Origin: Gammaproteobacteria bacterium | GTDB lineage: Bacteria > Pseudomonadota > Gammaproteobacteria > Steroidobacterales > GCA-2729495 | Reading direction: 5' to 3' | Assembly (NCBI GenBank): GCA_015709695.1 | Contig: CP054183.1 | Coordinates: 1,848,992 to 1,912,991, forward strand | Length of the DNA: 64,000 bases | Shown: one piece after another, positions 9,937 through 17,543 of the stretch | How positions within the stretch are numbered: the first letter of the stretch is position 1 | Layout: each line of letters begins with the position of its first letter | Program-made: the position numbers and the translations under genes | The notes under the pieces: model-generated | What the model was told of the DNA's origin: nothing | What the model saw: only the letters and a program-made list of their open reading frames with translations | The model's database searches: none

Positions 9937-11088
9937 GGAAGCTCTGATCTACCGGTCATGAGAATGGGGATTTCGAACCGAACGCGATGCCTGTCGCTGC
10001 CTGTCGGTGATTTCGACCCCGATTGCGGGTCTGAACGCTGCTTTTGGCGACATTCATCGACACGGATCCTACGCTCGTGCATGCAGCAATTTCCTGCGCG
10101 CCATGAACAGGTTGGCCAACGCCGCGGTCACTTCCAACCGATGCCGGTTCTTGGCCAGCCCGCGGTAGCGCACCTTCTTGAAGCCGAACACGCGCTTGAT
10201 GATGGCGATGCTCTGCTCGACCTTCGCGCGCACCGAGGACTTGCGCCGGTTGCACGCCTTGATCTGCTCATCGATCCGCCCGCCGATGCGGTATCGCCGG
10301 TTGGTGAAGTCCTTGGCTCGGGGCGCAGCCCGGCGGATTTCATCTCCGTGCCCTTGATACGCCTGATCGCCCCACACGCGCGTCTCCTCGCCATGCAGCA
10401 GGTGAGGCAGTGCATCGCTGTCGGCCACGTTGGCGGCCGAAGCGAGGATCGTGTGGATGAACTTCGTCTTGCTGTCTACCCCAACATGCGCCTTCATCCC
10501 GAAGTACCACTGCTGTCCCTTGGCGGTCTGATGCATCTCGGGGTCCCGCTCCTTGTCCTGGTTCTTGGTCGAACTGGGCGCGCTGATGATCGTGGCATCG
10601 ACAATGGTGCCATTGCCGATCTTCATTCCATTCTCCTTCAGGTACTGGTTGGTCGCCTTCAGCAGCGTCTTGCCCAGCCCATTGCGCTCCAGAAGGTGGC
10701 GGAACTTGCAGATCGTGGTCTCGTCCGGCGCCGCTTCGATTCCCAGATCAACACCGGCAAAGCTGCGCATCGTCGCCGAGTCGTACAGCGCCTCTTCCAC
10801 CGCGGGATCGGACAGGTTGAACCACAGTTGCAGAAAGTAGATGCGCAGCATCCGCTCCAGCGGCACCGGCGGTCTGCCGCCCGATGCTCCACCGCCCTTC
10901 GGGTACACCGGATCGATGGCCGCGGCCAGCTCCTTCCACGGCATGATCCGCTCCATCTCGCCAAGGAACTTCGCACGGCGTGTGGTCTTGCCGAACTTCT
11001 CAAATCCACCCAGTGTCTGCTGCTTCATCACGACCTCCGCACGATTAAGCAATCATGCCTCAGCGGGCGGGGGTAAATCAGAATTTCC
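9937..11088 (-). mobile_element. Complete IS5-family insertion sequence with TTAG target duplication
   Basis: Ends GGAAGCTCTGATCTACC (9937-9953) and its imperfect inverse GGTAAATCAGAATTTCC (11072-11088) match at 14 of 17 positions. TTAG lies directly outside each end (9933-9936 and 11089-11092), a YTAR-type 4-bp duplication typical of the IS5 group. Length is 1152 bp with one transposase gene. It is inserted in the SHMT-like gene. Confidence 0.92.
10069..11028 (-). CDS. IS5-family transposase
   Basis: 319 residues from ATG at 11028 (MKQQTLGGFEKFGKTTRRAK, the standard IS5-group start; the frame extends 8 codons upstream). Features include PWKELAAAIDPVYPK, GGRPPVPLERMLRIYFLQ, TIVDATIISAPSSTKN with the first catalytic D, VWGDQAYQG with the second, and KVEQSIAIIKRVFGFKK with the glutamate. 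It is full length and lies within its own terminal repeats. Confidence 0.96.
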   Translation of the reverse strand: MKQQTLGGFEKFGKTTRRAKFLGEMERIMPWKELAAAIDPVYPKGGGASGGRPPVPLERMLRIYFLQLWFNLSDPAVEEALYDSATMRSFAGVDLGIEAAPDETTICKFRHLLERNGLGKTLLKATNQYLKENGMKIGNGTIVDATIISAPSSTKNQDKERDPEMHQTAKGQQWYFGMKAHVGVDSKTKFIHTILASAANVADSDALPHLLHGEETRVWGDQAYQGHGDEIRRAAPRAKDFTNRRYRIGGRIDEQIKACNRRKSSVRAKVEQSIAIIKRVFGFKKVRYRGLAKNRHRLEVTAALANLFMARRKLLHARA

Positions 11089-11404
11089 TTAGCGCTGCTG
11101 GCCCCGAACAAACGGCACGCAGCGTCGTTTGCCTTCTGTTCGACGGCATCCAAACTCGATAATGCTCCCTGGAATCTGGCACCCATGGCGCTCTCCACAG
11201 TCGTTGCCGCGAGCACCGGCCATTGCACTGCCCGCAGAATTGAACCCCAGGGGTAGGCAGGTTCTCCGACGCGTTGAGCTTGATGGACTGGCTGTAGGAT
11301 CGCTCTGCGTTGGCGAGGAGCGCCTCCAGTGAGGCCAGGGCCGGATCGGTATCGCCTTGGGCTGCTAGCTGGTTGGTTGTGAGTAGGGGAGCCACCACCA
11401 CATC

Positions 11405-11962
11405 TCATAGCCTGCGCTTGGTCACCAGCGGTAGCTGCACCACACCGGGAAAGTCGGGAAATATCTGATGCAGGATGGACGAGTCAACGTGCGCACCGTC
11501 TATGAATGCCCAAGACCCTGCCCCTGGCTTACGCACTCCGAACTGGAAATTACGGCTCTCGATGCGCAAGCCGTTAGCTGAAATGATGATCAGAGTTGGT
11601 ACTATCGCGAAATCATGAAACTTGGAATTCACCACTGTGGGCGGCTCAGGGAACGTGAATGACTCGATACGCATGTTCCCCTGCCTGATCCGTTTGACGG
11701 CCATGGCGGCAGCAGAACGCAGCGCATCTGCGCCGCCTGGAGCGGCGCGGATGTCGGCGAAGGTGAATTTCAGAACTCCATCTATATCACCTGAGTAAAG
11801 CGCCTCCATCGCTGCGCGAACGTCCCGCTGGGCGGTGGCGGCAGCATCGCCGGGCTCCGCAGCGTGCACTGGCTCACCCGGCTCCTTAGCATGTGCAAAA
11901 CCGAGTGCAATTGCCAAAATTAGCAGAACAATTCCCGGTAGCACGACACTCCGCAAGCTCAT
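11405..11962 (-). CDS. Secreted or periplasmic protein of unknown function
   Basis: 185 residues if started at ATG 11962, which places a clean signal peptide at the N-terminus (MSLRSVVLPGIVLLILAIAL, cleavage near AHA). The frame stays open to 12058, giving a 217-residue alternative with no better ribosome site. The mature part has RDVRAAMEALYSGDIDGVLK near the N-terminus, a pattern seen in NTF2-like or DUF4440-type small domains; this is only a suggestion. Its stop is 4 bp before the GTG of the SHMT-like pseudogene, so it heads the operon that includes GH3. Confidence 0.7.
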   Translation of the reverse strand: MSLRSVVLPGIVLLILAIALGFAHAKEPGEPVHAAEPGDAAATAQRDVRAAMEALYSGDIDGVLKFTFADIRAAPGGADALRSAAAMAVKRIRQGNMRIESFTFPEPPTVVNSKFHDFAIVPTLIIISANGLRIESRNFQFGVRKPGAGSWAFIDGAHVDSSILHQIFPDFPGVVQLPLVTKRRL

Positions 11963-12174
11963 ATGTCGGTGAGCAATCTTCAGCCACACCCTAGCTGCAC
12001 CACTCATCATGTCGGCAGAAACCGTAGCGGAAAGGTCATCGGAACCAGAGAGCACCATAAAAATTACCGACCCTGTGACCTACCAGTGCATGCAGTCTAT
12101 GCAGTAAGGGTACATGTCTGTCGGTTCTCGCCACCACCTCCACCTGTCCATCAATCCCCGAGAACTCCAGCCCG

Positions 12175-12227
12175 TACGCCTTCTCTCGTTTCAATTTGGT
12201 CATGTTTGCCTCACCCATTTGGGTGAG
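12175..12227. repeat. Intergenic repeat, copy 2, with 18-bp perfect palindrome
   Basis: Matches 3835-3889. Contains CTCACCCATTTGGGTGAG (12210-12227), a perfect inverted repeat with 7-bp arms and ATTT centre. It lies between divergent gene starts (11962/12058 minus, 12358 plus), as copy 1 does. An operator for a dimeric regulator is the simplest reading. No T-run follows, so it does not look like a terminator. Confidence 0.75.
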
Positions 12228-12265
12228 ACGGCACTCGCAGCTATTCCGAGACGCGACTGCGAAGA

Positions 12266-12295
12266 TTGACAGTACAGGGAGAACCGCTGTAGGTT
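12266..12295 (+). promoter_or_regulatory. Candidate sigma-70 promoter for the 12358 gene
   Basis: TTGACA at 12266-12271 and TAGGTT at 12290-12295 are spaced 18 bp, about 60 bp before the GTG start. The position supports the GTG at 12358 over an ATG at 12310, which would leave almost no leader. Confidence 0.4.
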
Positions 12296-12357
12296 CATAA
12301 CCGATAGACATGAAGCCTGCCGAACTCACTCGGCTGCAGTACATTGGGGAGATCGTT

Positions 12358-12735
12358 GTGCTGATCAGTGTCTGGTCGAATCGTCGGACAATTACCGCGG
12401 TTACGCTGCTGTTCTCGTTAATTACGGCATCTGGCGTGCGGGCCAGTGGACACTGCGACTATAAGCAGTTCTCGCCGCGCCTCAATCGCTGGTTTCCGAT
12501 GTGCCAGATGCCAGCAAGTAATGGCACTTGTGAAACGCTCGCGGTCTCAAAAGGGATAAGCGAGGTCAAATATGCCGAAGGTGCCTGTGCAACGCAAGGG
12601 GTAGTTGGCGAGTGCACGACGGGCGACAAGCAGCGTTTTTTCTACTCAGGCAAGTCGTCCTCTCTCTCCACAGGCTGTCAGCGACTTGGTGGTGTTTGGA
12701 ACACCAATCAAAAGCCACAGACCTCATCACCTTGA
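12358..12735 (+). CDS. Small secreted cysteine-containing protein, unknown function
   Basis: 125 residues from GTG at 12358. GGGGAG (12346-12351) lies 6 bp upstream, and the start gives a typical signal peptide (about 28 residues, ending GVRA). An ATG at 12310 is in frame but has no ribosome site. The mature protein is about 95 residues with six cysteines (HCDY, MCQM, TCET, ACAT, ECTT, GCQR), enough for three disulfides. I do not recognise a family. It lies downstream of repeat copy 2, in the same relative place as the GspC-like gene to copy 1. Confidence 0.65.
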   Translation: MLISVWSNRRTITAVTLLFSLITASGVRASGHCDYKQFSPRLNRWFPMCQMPASNGTCETLAVSKGISEVKYAEGACATQGVVGECTTGDKQRFFYSGKSSSLSTGCQRLGGVWNTNQKPQTSSP

Positions 12736-12838
12736 AGCGTTCCCCCAACGACGCGCCGCCATGCGATTCAGAGGTCATTCTTTTCACCAATCTGATGGTG
12801 GCTCGACAACACGGCAGGGCATCGAGAGATCTGCATGC

Positions 12839-13372
12839 ATGGTGTTGGCCATCCTAGTATCACTAATCTTAACGTCACCGACGCTCGCAGGGGATGCGTC
12901 CGCTCCGCCAAGCGGGCCAACTGACCTGGTTCTATACAAACTTCCCACCTGCGGATGCTGCCGGACGTGGATGAAGTACCTTCAAGCCAACGGGTTTAGT
13001 GTCACCAGCTTTGACGTGAATGATCTCGTGCCGCTCCGGCAAGAGTACGGCATTCCCATGGAAGTAGCGGGTTGCCATGTCGCCAGGATCAGCGGCTACT
13101 TGCTCGAAGGTCACTTGTCAGCCGATGAAATCCGGAAGTTGCTGACAAAAAAACCAAATATCATGGGACTAGCAATCAAGGGCATGCCAAAGGGCGCTCC
13201 CGGAATGGATGGCCCCGGGTCGGAGCCCTATGATGTGATTGCATTCCAGCGAAACGGTGCCACCAGCGTTTTTGCATCGCACACCGGCTCGCAGGAACCA
13301 CCAGCCACATCATCCGACGAGCAAGCGCCATCGGCGGAGAGGGAAAGGCAGCCGGCGCTCGAAGGCAAGTAG
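12839..13372 (+). CDS. DUF411 metal-binding exported protein
   Basis: 177 residues from ATG 12839, with GAGAG upstream and a signal peptide to about residue 20; the open frame extends upstream without a plausible start. The DUF411 fold is clear: YKLPTCGCCRTWMKYLQANG with the CxCC metal site, SFDVNDLVPLRQEYGIP, then GCHVARISGYLLEGHLSADE, GLAIKGMPKGAPGMDGPG and YDVIAFQRNG. DUF411 proteins are periplasmic and often found in copper or other heavy-metal resistance loci. No copper gene is adjacent here. The tail after about residue 150 is low-complexity and polar. It is convergent with the molybdopterin hydroxylase. Confidence 0.88.
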   Translation: MVLAILVSLILTSPTLAGDASAPPSGPTDLVLYKLPTCGCCRTWMKYLQANGFSVTSFDVNDLVPLRQEYGIPMEVAGCHVARISGYLLEGHLSADEIRKLLTKKPNIMGLAIKGMPKGAPGMDGPGSEPYDVIAFQRNGATSVFASHTGSQEPPATSSDEQAPSAERERQPALEGK

Positions 13373-13439
13373 ACGGCTTCGTAGTCTGCCGCGGGATTTC
13401 ACCTGAGATTTGTCGCCACGGCAATCGACGGCTTCTGGA

Positions 13440-15698
13440 CTAGAGCCTGAAAGGCATGCTGCGCAGCCGCCGCCCCGTCGCCGCGAAGAGCGCGTTGGCG
13501 AGCGCCGGTGCCAGGCCTGGCACGCCGGGCTCGCCGACACCGCCGGGACGCCCGCCCTGGGGTAGCAGCTGCACGCTGATCTCCGGCGTCTCCGCCAGGG
13601 ACAGCAGCCGGCAGTCGTCGAAGTTGCCCTGCTCCACTACGCCGCCACGGATGCTGATGCGCCCGTAGAGCGCCGCAGAGAGTCCGTCGAGGATGCCGCC
13701 CTCCATCTGCGCGACGACGGTGTCGGGGTGGATGACGACACGCGGGTCGATGACGCAGCTGACGCGCAGCACGCGGAAGCCGGGTTTGTCGCTGCCGGCA
13801 TCGGCATCCACCGCCACCTCGACCACCTGGGCGACGAGGCTGTCGTGGCTTTCGATGAAAGCGAGGCCGCGGCCCTGCCCCGCCGGCAGCGGCTGGCCCC
13901 AGCCGGCGCGCCGCGCGGCCTCGCGCAGCACCGCCTGGTGCTTCGGGCGGCCGTCGAGGTGCGCCAGGCGGAAAGCGAGCGGATCCTGGCCGGCGGCATG
14001 CGCCAGCTCGTCCATGAAGGACTCGATGACAAAGCAGTTCTGGGAGTACCCGGTGCTGCGCCAGAAGCCGACCGGCACGCCGGTCTCGCGCGGCTGGAAG
14101 GCGCAGCGCAGGTGGCGGATGCCGGTGTAGGGCAGGTTGGCCGCGCCGGACATGGCGGCGGCGTCGGCGCGTGCGTCGCCACCGCGTGGCGTCGGCGTCC
14201 TGCGGAAATAGCTGGCGGCGACCGACTGCGACGCCAGCACGTAGTCGAGCACGGCGATGCGCCCGCCGGCATCGAGCCTGGCGCGGGCGCGCGCCACGGT
14301 GGCCGGGCGGAACATGTCGGCGCGCACATCCTCCTCGCGTGAATAGAGGAGCTTCACCGGTCGCCCCGGCCAGGCCCGCGCAGCACCGACCGCATGGCGC
14401 ACGAAGTCCATTTCCGCGCGCCGGCCGAAGCCGCCGCCGAGGAAGCTGCTGTAGACCGTCACCTTCGCCGCCGGAACCCCCGCCACCTGCGCCGCGACGT
14501 CGCGGGCGATGCTCGCCGCCTGCGTGCCGACCCAGAGCGTGACGCCGCTGTCGTCCACCCGCGCGGTGCAGTTCATCGGCTCCATGCACAGGTGCGCGAG
14601 GTACGGCTGCTCGTAGACGGCCTCGACCACCGCGCCTGCCTGCAGCGCGGTGGCGACATCACCCTCTTCGCGGAACACCGCCGGGTCCGGGTCATCCAGC
14701 GCGCGCCGCCAGCTCACGGCCTGCGCAGCGCCGGACAGCGCCAGCCGGTCGGCCGGCTCGGGCTTCAGCGACAGGCGGGCGGCGGCACGCAGCGCCGTCC
14801 AGCTGTCCGCCGCGACCACCGCCACCGCCGTCGAGCCGAGGCGCACCACGCCGGAGACGCCCGGCAGGCTGCTCACCTCCGGCGCGTTGTCGATGCCGGC
14901 GATGCGCGTGCCCACCAGCGGGCTGTGGCGCACGGCGGCGAAGAGCATGCCCGGCAGCACGGTGTCGATGCCGTAGCGCGCCTCGCCGGTGACCTTCGCG
15001 GGGATGTCCAGGCGCTGCGGCGAGGTGCCGACCAGGCGGAACCTGGCCGGGTCGCGCAACGGCAGGTCGCGGGGCACCGGCTCGTTCGCGGCGGCTTCGG
15101 CCAGTTCGCCATAGGTCAGGCTGGCGCCGGTCACGGGATCCACCACCAGCCCGCGGAAGCTCTGCAGCCTTGCTGCCGGCACCGCCCAGCGTCTCGCGGC
15201 CGCTGCCACCAGCATGGCGCGCGCCGCGGCGCCGGCGCCGCGCACGGTATCCCAGGCGTCCAGCATGCTGGCGCTGCCGAGTGTCACGGCATGGCCCATG
15301 GCGTGGAACGCGTCGCGGGCAATGCGCTCCGCGAGGCTGCCGGCCTCCAGTGCCGCCAGCGGTCCGGTGCGCTGCGCGGGACCGAAGTTGTAGTAGGCGC
15401 GATCGACCGGCGTGAACTCGAATCGCACCTGCTGCCAGTCGACGTCGAGTTCCTCGGCCAGCAGCATGGGCAGCGAGGTGGTCACGCCCTGGCCCATCTC
15501 GGCCCGGTGCACCCCGAGGATGACCTCGCCCTCTGCGCCGATCTTCACCCAGGCGTTGACGGCCTTCGCCCCCGGCGTGGAGGCAGCGAAGCGCGCGGCC
15601 GCGGCGCTGTCGTCCAGCCGCCGGGCGATGGCCCATACGGCCAGCCCGCCGCCGGCCGCGAGGCTGCCGAGGATGATTGTCCTGCGCGAGATCGCCAT
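13440..15698 (-). CDS. Molybdopterin-binding large subunit, isoquinoline 1-oxidoreductase (IorB) type
   Basis: 752 residues from ATG 15698; the frame is open far upstream, but that part is antisense to the flavocytochrome gene. A Tat leader (AISRRTIILGSLAAGG) predicts export of the folded, cofactor-loaded enzyme. Molybdenum hydroxylase blocks follow: HRAEMGQGVTTSLPMLLAEE, VTGEARYGIDTVLPGM, EPMNCTARVD, SSFLGGGFGRRAEMDFV, GFWRSTGYSQNCFVIESF and GEPGVPGLAPALANA with the expected catalytic glutamate. These enzymes hydroxylate N-heterocycles, aldehydes or similar compounds. They normally need a small [2Fe-2S] subunit (IorA type), which is not adjacent. The divergent neighbour is a flavocytochrome c, a possible alternative electron route (inference). 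Confidence 0.9.
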   Translation of the reverse strand: MAISRRTIILGSLAAGGGLAVWAIARRLDDSAAAARFAASTPGAKAVNAWVKIGAEGEVILGVHRAEMGQGVTTSLPMLLAEELDVDWQQVRFEFTPVDRAYYNFGPAQRTGPLAALEAGSLAERIARDAFHAMGHAVTLGSASMLDAWDTVRGAGAAARAMLVAAAARRWAVPAARLQSFRGLVVDPVTGASLTYGELAEAAANEPVPRDLPLRDPARFRLVGTSPQRLDIPAKVTGEARYGIDTVLPGMLFAAVRHSPLVGTRIAGIDNAPEVSSLPGVSGVVRLGSTAVAVVAADSWTALRAAARLSLKPEPADRLALSGAAQAVSWRRALDDPDPAVFREEGDVATALQAGAVVEAVYEQPYLAHLCMEPMNCTARVDDSGVTLWVGTQAASIARDVAAQVAGVPAAKVTVYSSFLGGGFGRRAEMDFVRHAVGAARAWPGRPVKLLYSREEDVRADMFRPATVARARARLDAGGRIAVLDYVLASQSVAASYFRRTPTPRGGDARADAAAMSGAANLPYTGIRHLRCAFQPRETGVPVGFWRSTGYSQNCFVIESFMDELAHAAGQDPLAFRLAHLDGRPKHQAVLREAARRAGWGQPLPAGQGRGLAFIESHDSLVAQVVEVAVDADAGSDKPGFRVLRVSCVIDPRVVIHPDTVVAQMEGGILDGLSAALYGRISIRGGVVEQGNFDDCRLLSLAETPEISVQLLPQGGRPGGVGEPGVPGLAPALANALFAATGRRLRSMPFRL

Positions 15699-15779
15699 GG
15701 TCCGCCGGCTAGTATACTGGCGCGGGGTTGGAGGGCCTGCGGCCGTGACGATGCATCCGCGAAGAGGACCACGCGCGTA

Positions 15780-17543
15780 ATGCCGGCCGGGCGCCGCCTG
15801 GCTGCGCTGGCCATCGTCACCGCACTGGCGGTGACGGCCTGCCAGCCTGCCGATCCCGTGGCCGCCGATGCCGACGTCATCGTCGTCGGTGCCGGCATCG
15901 CCGGCCTGGCGGCGGCGCTGGAGGCGGAGAGCCACGGTGCGCGCGTGCTGGTGATCGAGGCGAATTCCGTCGCCGGCGGCCATGCGGTGCGCGCCGGCGG
16001 TTTCGCCCTCGTCGACACGCCGCTCCAGCGCAGCAGGGGCTACCACGATTCCCCCGACATCGCCTACCGCGACCTCATGGCCTGGGGCGAGGATGCGGAC
16101 CCCTGGTGGGTGCGCTTCTACGTCGACAATTCCCGCGAGCAGGTCTACGACTGGCTCACGGCCATGGGCGTGAAGTTCACCGTGGTGGTGCCCGCTCCCC
16201 AGGCCAGCGTGCCGCGCTTCCACTTCACCCGCGGCGCCGCCGTCAATGCCGTCGTGCCCATGATCCGCGAGGCGCTGGCCCGCCCGCGCATCGAGTTCCT
16301 CTGGAATACGGAAGTCACCGAGATCCTCCGCCGCGACGGCCGGATTGCCGGCGTGCGCACCGAGCGCAGCCGCAGCGGCGGCCGGCGCCTGTACCACGCG
16401 CCGGCCGTGATCCTCGCCACCGGCGGCTTTCAGAGCAACCTCGATCTCGTGCGCCGCAGCTGGCGACGTGACCTGCCGGCGCCGGCGCGGCTGCTGATCG
16501 GCGCCGGGCAGTACGCGACCGGCAGCGGCCTGCGGCTGGTCGAGCCCTTCGGCGCCGCCCTCACCCGCATGGATCACCAGGTCACCTTCGTCAACGGCCT
16601 GCCGGATCCGCGTGACCCCGGTGGCGGCCACGGTCTGCTGACGCAGAACCCGGCGGCCATCTGGGTCGATGCCACAGGACGGCGCTTTACCAACGAGGCG
16701 GCCTCGAGCAAGGTCACCGACCGGGCGGTGCTGCGCCAGTCGCCCGCCACGCACTGGCTGGTGTTCGACGCCACCGGCGCCAGGCAGCTGACGATCCGCG
16801 GCGCGGCCTGGCTGTCGGCGAAGACCATCGAGGAGGAAATCCTCGACAACCCAACCCTGGTGAGCAGGGCGGACGACATTGCCGCGCTGGCCGCAGCAGC
16901 CGGCCTGCCGCCCGACGCGCTGGTGGAGACGGTGCAGCGCTTCAACCGCTTCGTCGACCAGGGCATGGACACCGACTTCGGCCGCATTGGCCCCGGCATG
17001 AGCGAAGCCCCGCCGCCGGCGCTGCGCCAGCCGCCGTACTACGCCATCCAGCTGTTCCCGATGACACGCAAGAGCATGGGTGGCCTGGAAATCGACCACG
17101 AGACGCGCGTGCTCGGCGGTGCCGGCCAGGTCATCCGCGGGCTGTTCGCCGCGGGCGAGGCGACGGGCGTGGCCGGCATCAACGGCAGCCATGGCGGCGA
17201 GGGAACCTTCCTCGGCCCGAGCGTGCTCATCGGCCGCGTCGCCGGCCGCAGCGCGGTGGCGCAGGCCCTGGGTCCGCAGGCGCTCGGCAGGCGCCAGGCA
17301 GCGGACGCAGCTCCCGCGGACGCATCGCCGGCCGCGGTCGCTCCCCGGGCCCAGCCCGCAAATCTGCCGGCATTGCTGGCCCAGCAACGCCGCGGCTACT
17401 GGCACTTCGGCGTTTCCCACGCCCTCGTGGTGGAACGCGGCGAGTCCTGCGACAGCTGCCACAAGAGCCCATGGGGCACCGGCCCGGCGACCACGGCGGC
17501 ACAGCGTATCGTGCAGCTGGACAGCTGCGTGCGATGCCACTGA
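15780..17543 (+). CDS. Lipoprotein flavocytochrome c (FAD-dependent reductase/dehydrogenase with two haem c sites)
   Basis: 587 residues. The N-terminus is a lipoprotein signal (ALAIVTALAVTAC; cysteine near residue 20). An FAD-binding fumarate reductase/KstD-type fold follows: dinucleotide motif DVIVVGAGIAGLAAALEAES, GGHAVRAGGFALVDTP, ILATGGFQSN, and near the C-terminal end of the flavin domain GLFAAGEATGVAGINGSHGG and EGTFLGPSVLIGR. After an alanine/proline linker come two haem-attachment motifs, CDSCH (557-561) and CVRCH (583-587, the very last residues). Flavocytochrome c fumarate reductases usually carry haems at the N-terminus, so a C-terminal di-haem tail is unusual. The substrate is unknown. 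The MFS gene starts inside its last codons. Confidence 0.85.
   Translation: MPAGRRLAALAIVTALAVTACQPADPVAADADVIVVGAGIAGLAAALEAESHGARVLVIEANSVAGGHAVRAGGFALVDTPLQRSRGYHDSPDIAYRDLMAWGEDADPWWVRFYVDNSREQVYDWLTAMGVKFTVVVPAPQASVPRFHFTRGAAVNAVVPMIREALARPRIEFLWNTEVTEILRRDGRIAGVRTERSRSGGRRLYHAPAVILATGGFQSNLDLVRRSWRRDLPAPARLLIGAGQYATGSGLRLVEPFGAALTRMDHQVTFVNGLPDPRDPGGGHGLLTQNPAAIWVDATGRRFTNEAASSKVTDRAVLRQSPATHWLVFDATGARQLTIRGAAWLSAKTIEEEILDNPTLVSRADDIAALAAAAGLPPDALVETVQRFNRFVDQGMDTDFGRIGPGMSEAPPPALRQPPYYAIQLFPMTRKSMGGLEIDHETRVLGGAGQVIRGLFAAGEATGVAGINGSHGGEGTFLGPSVLIGRVAGRSAVAQALGPQALGRRQAADAAPADASPAAVAPRAQPANLPALLAQQRRGYWHFGVSHALVVERGESCDSCHKSPWGTGPATTAAQRIVQLDSCVRCH

Larger units (their letters stand above)
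9116..11401 (-). pseudogene. SHMT (glycine hydroxymethyltransferase)-like pseudogene split by an IS
   Basis: Pieces of a serine hydroxymethyltransferase are recognisable. The N-terminus is at 11401 (DPALASLEALLANAERSYSQ, then LNASEN, as in IASEN). It continues in another frame (GARFQGALSSLDAVEQKAND, then AACRLFGASSA). The IS at 9937-11088 interrupts it; joining across the TTAG duplication restores LFGASSANVQPVTANGQ, matching the SHMT LFGAxxANVQP motif. The C-terminal half is 9116-9829 (IGALLVMDMVHIASLVAAG; GGTDTHVVLVEVG; LRLGAPLATARG). Between the halves roughly 70 residues of the family are missing, and the PLP lysine of THKTLRG is methionine here (TYMTLCG). Frameshifts, deletion, IS and lost catalytic lysine all indicate a dead gene. 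The GTG start lies 4 bp after the stop of the upstream gene. Confidence 0.88.

Noticed and set aside
12036-12344. Minus-strand frame crossing repeat copy 2
   Set aside because: It has no homology I recognise, the repeat lies inside it, and copy 1 in the same frame is stopped early; regulatory DNA is a better reading.
14394-15779. Long N-terminal extension of the flavocytochrome frame
   Set aside because: It lies antisense to the molybdenum hydroxylase; the lipoprotein signal at 15780 marks the real start.
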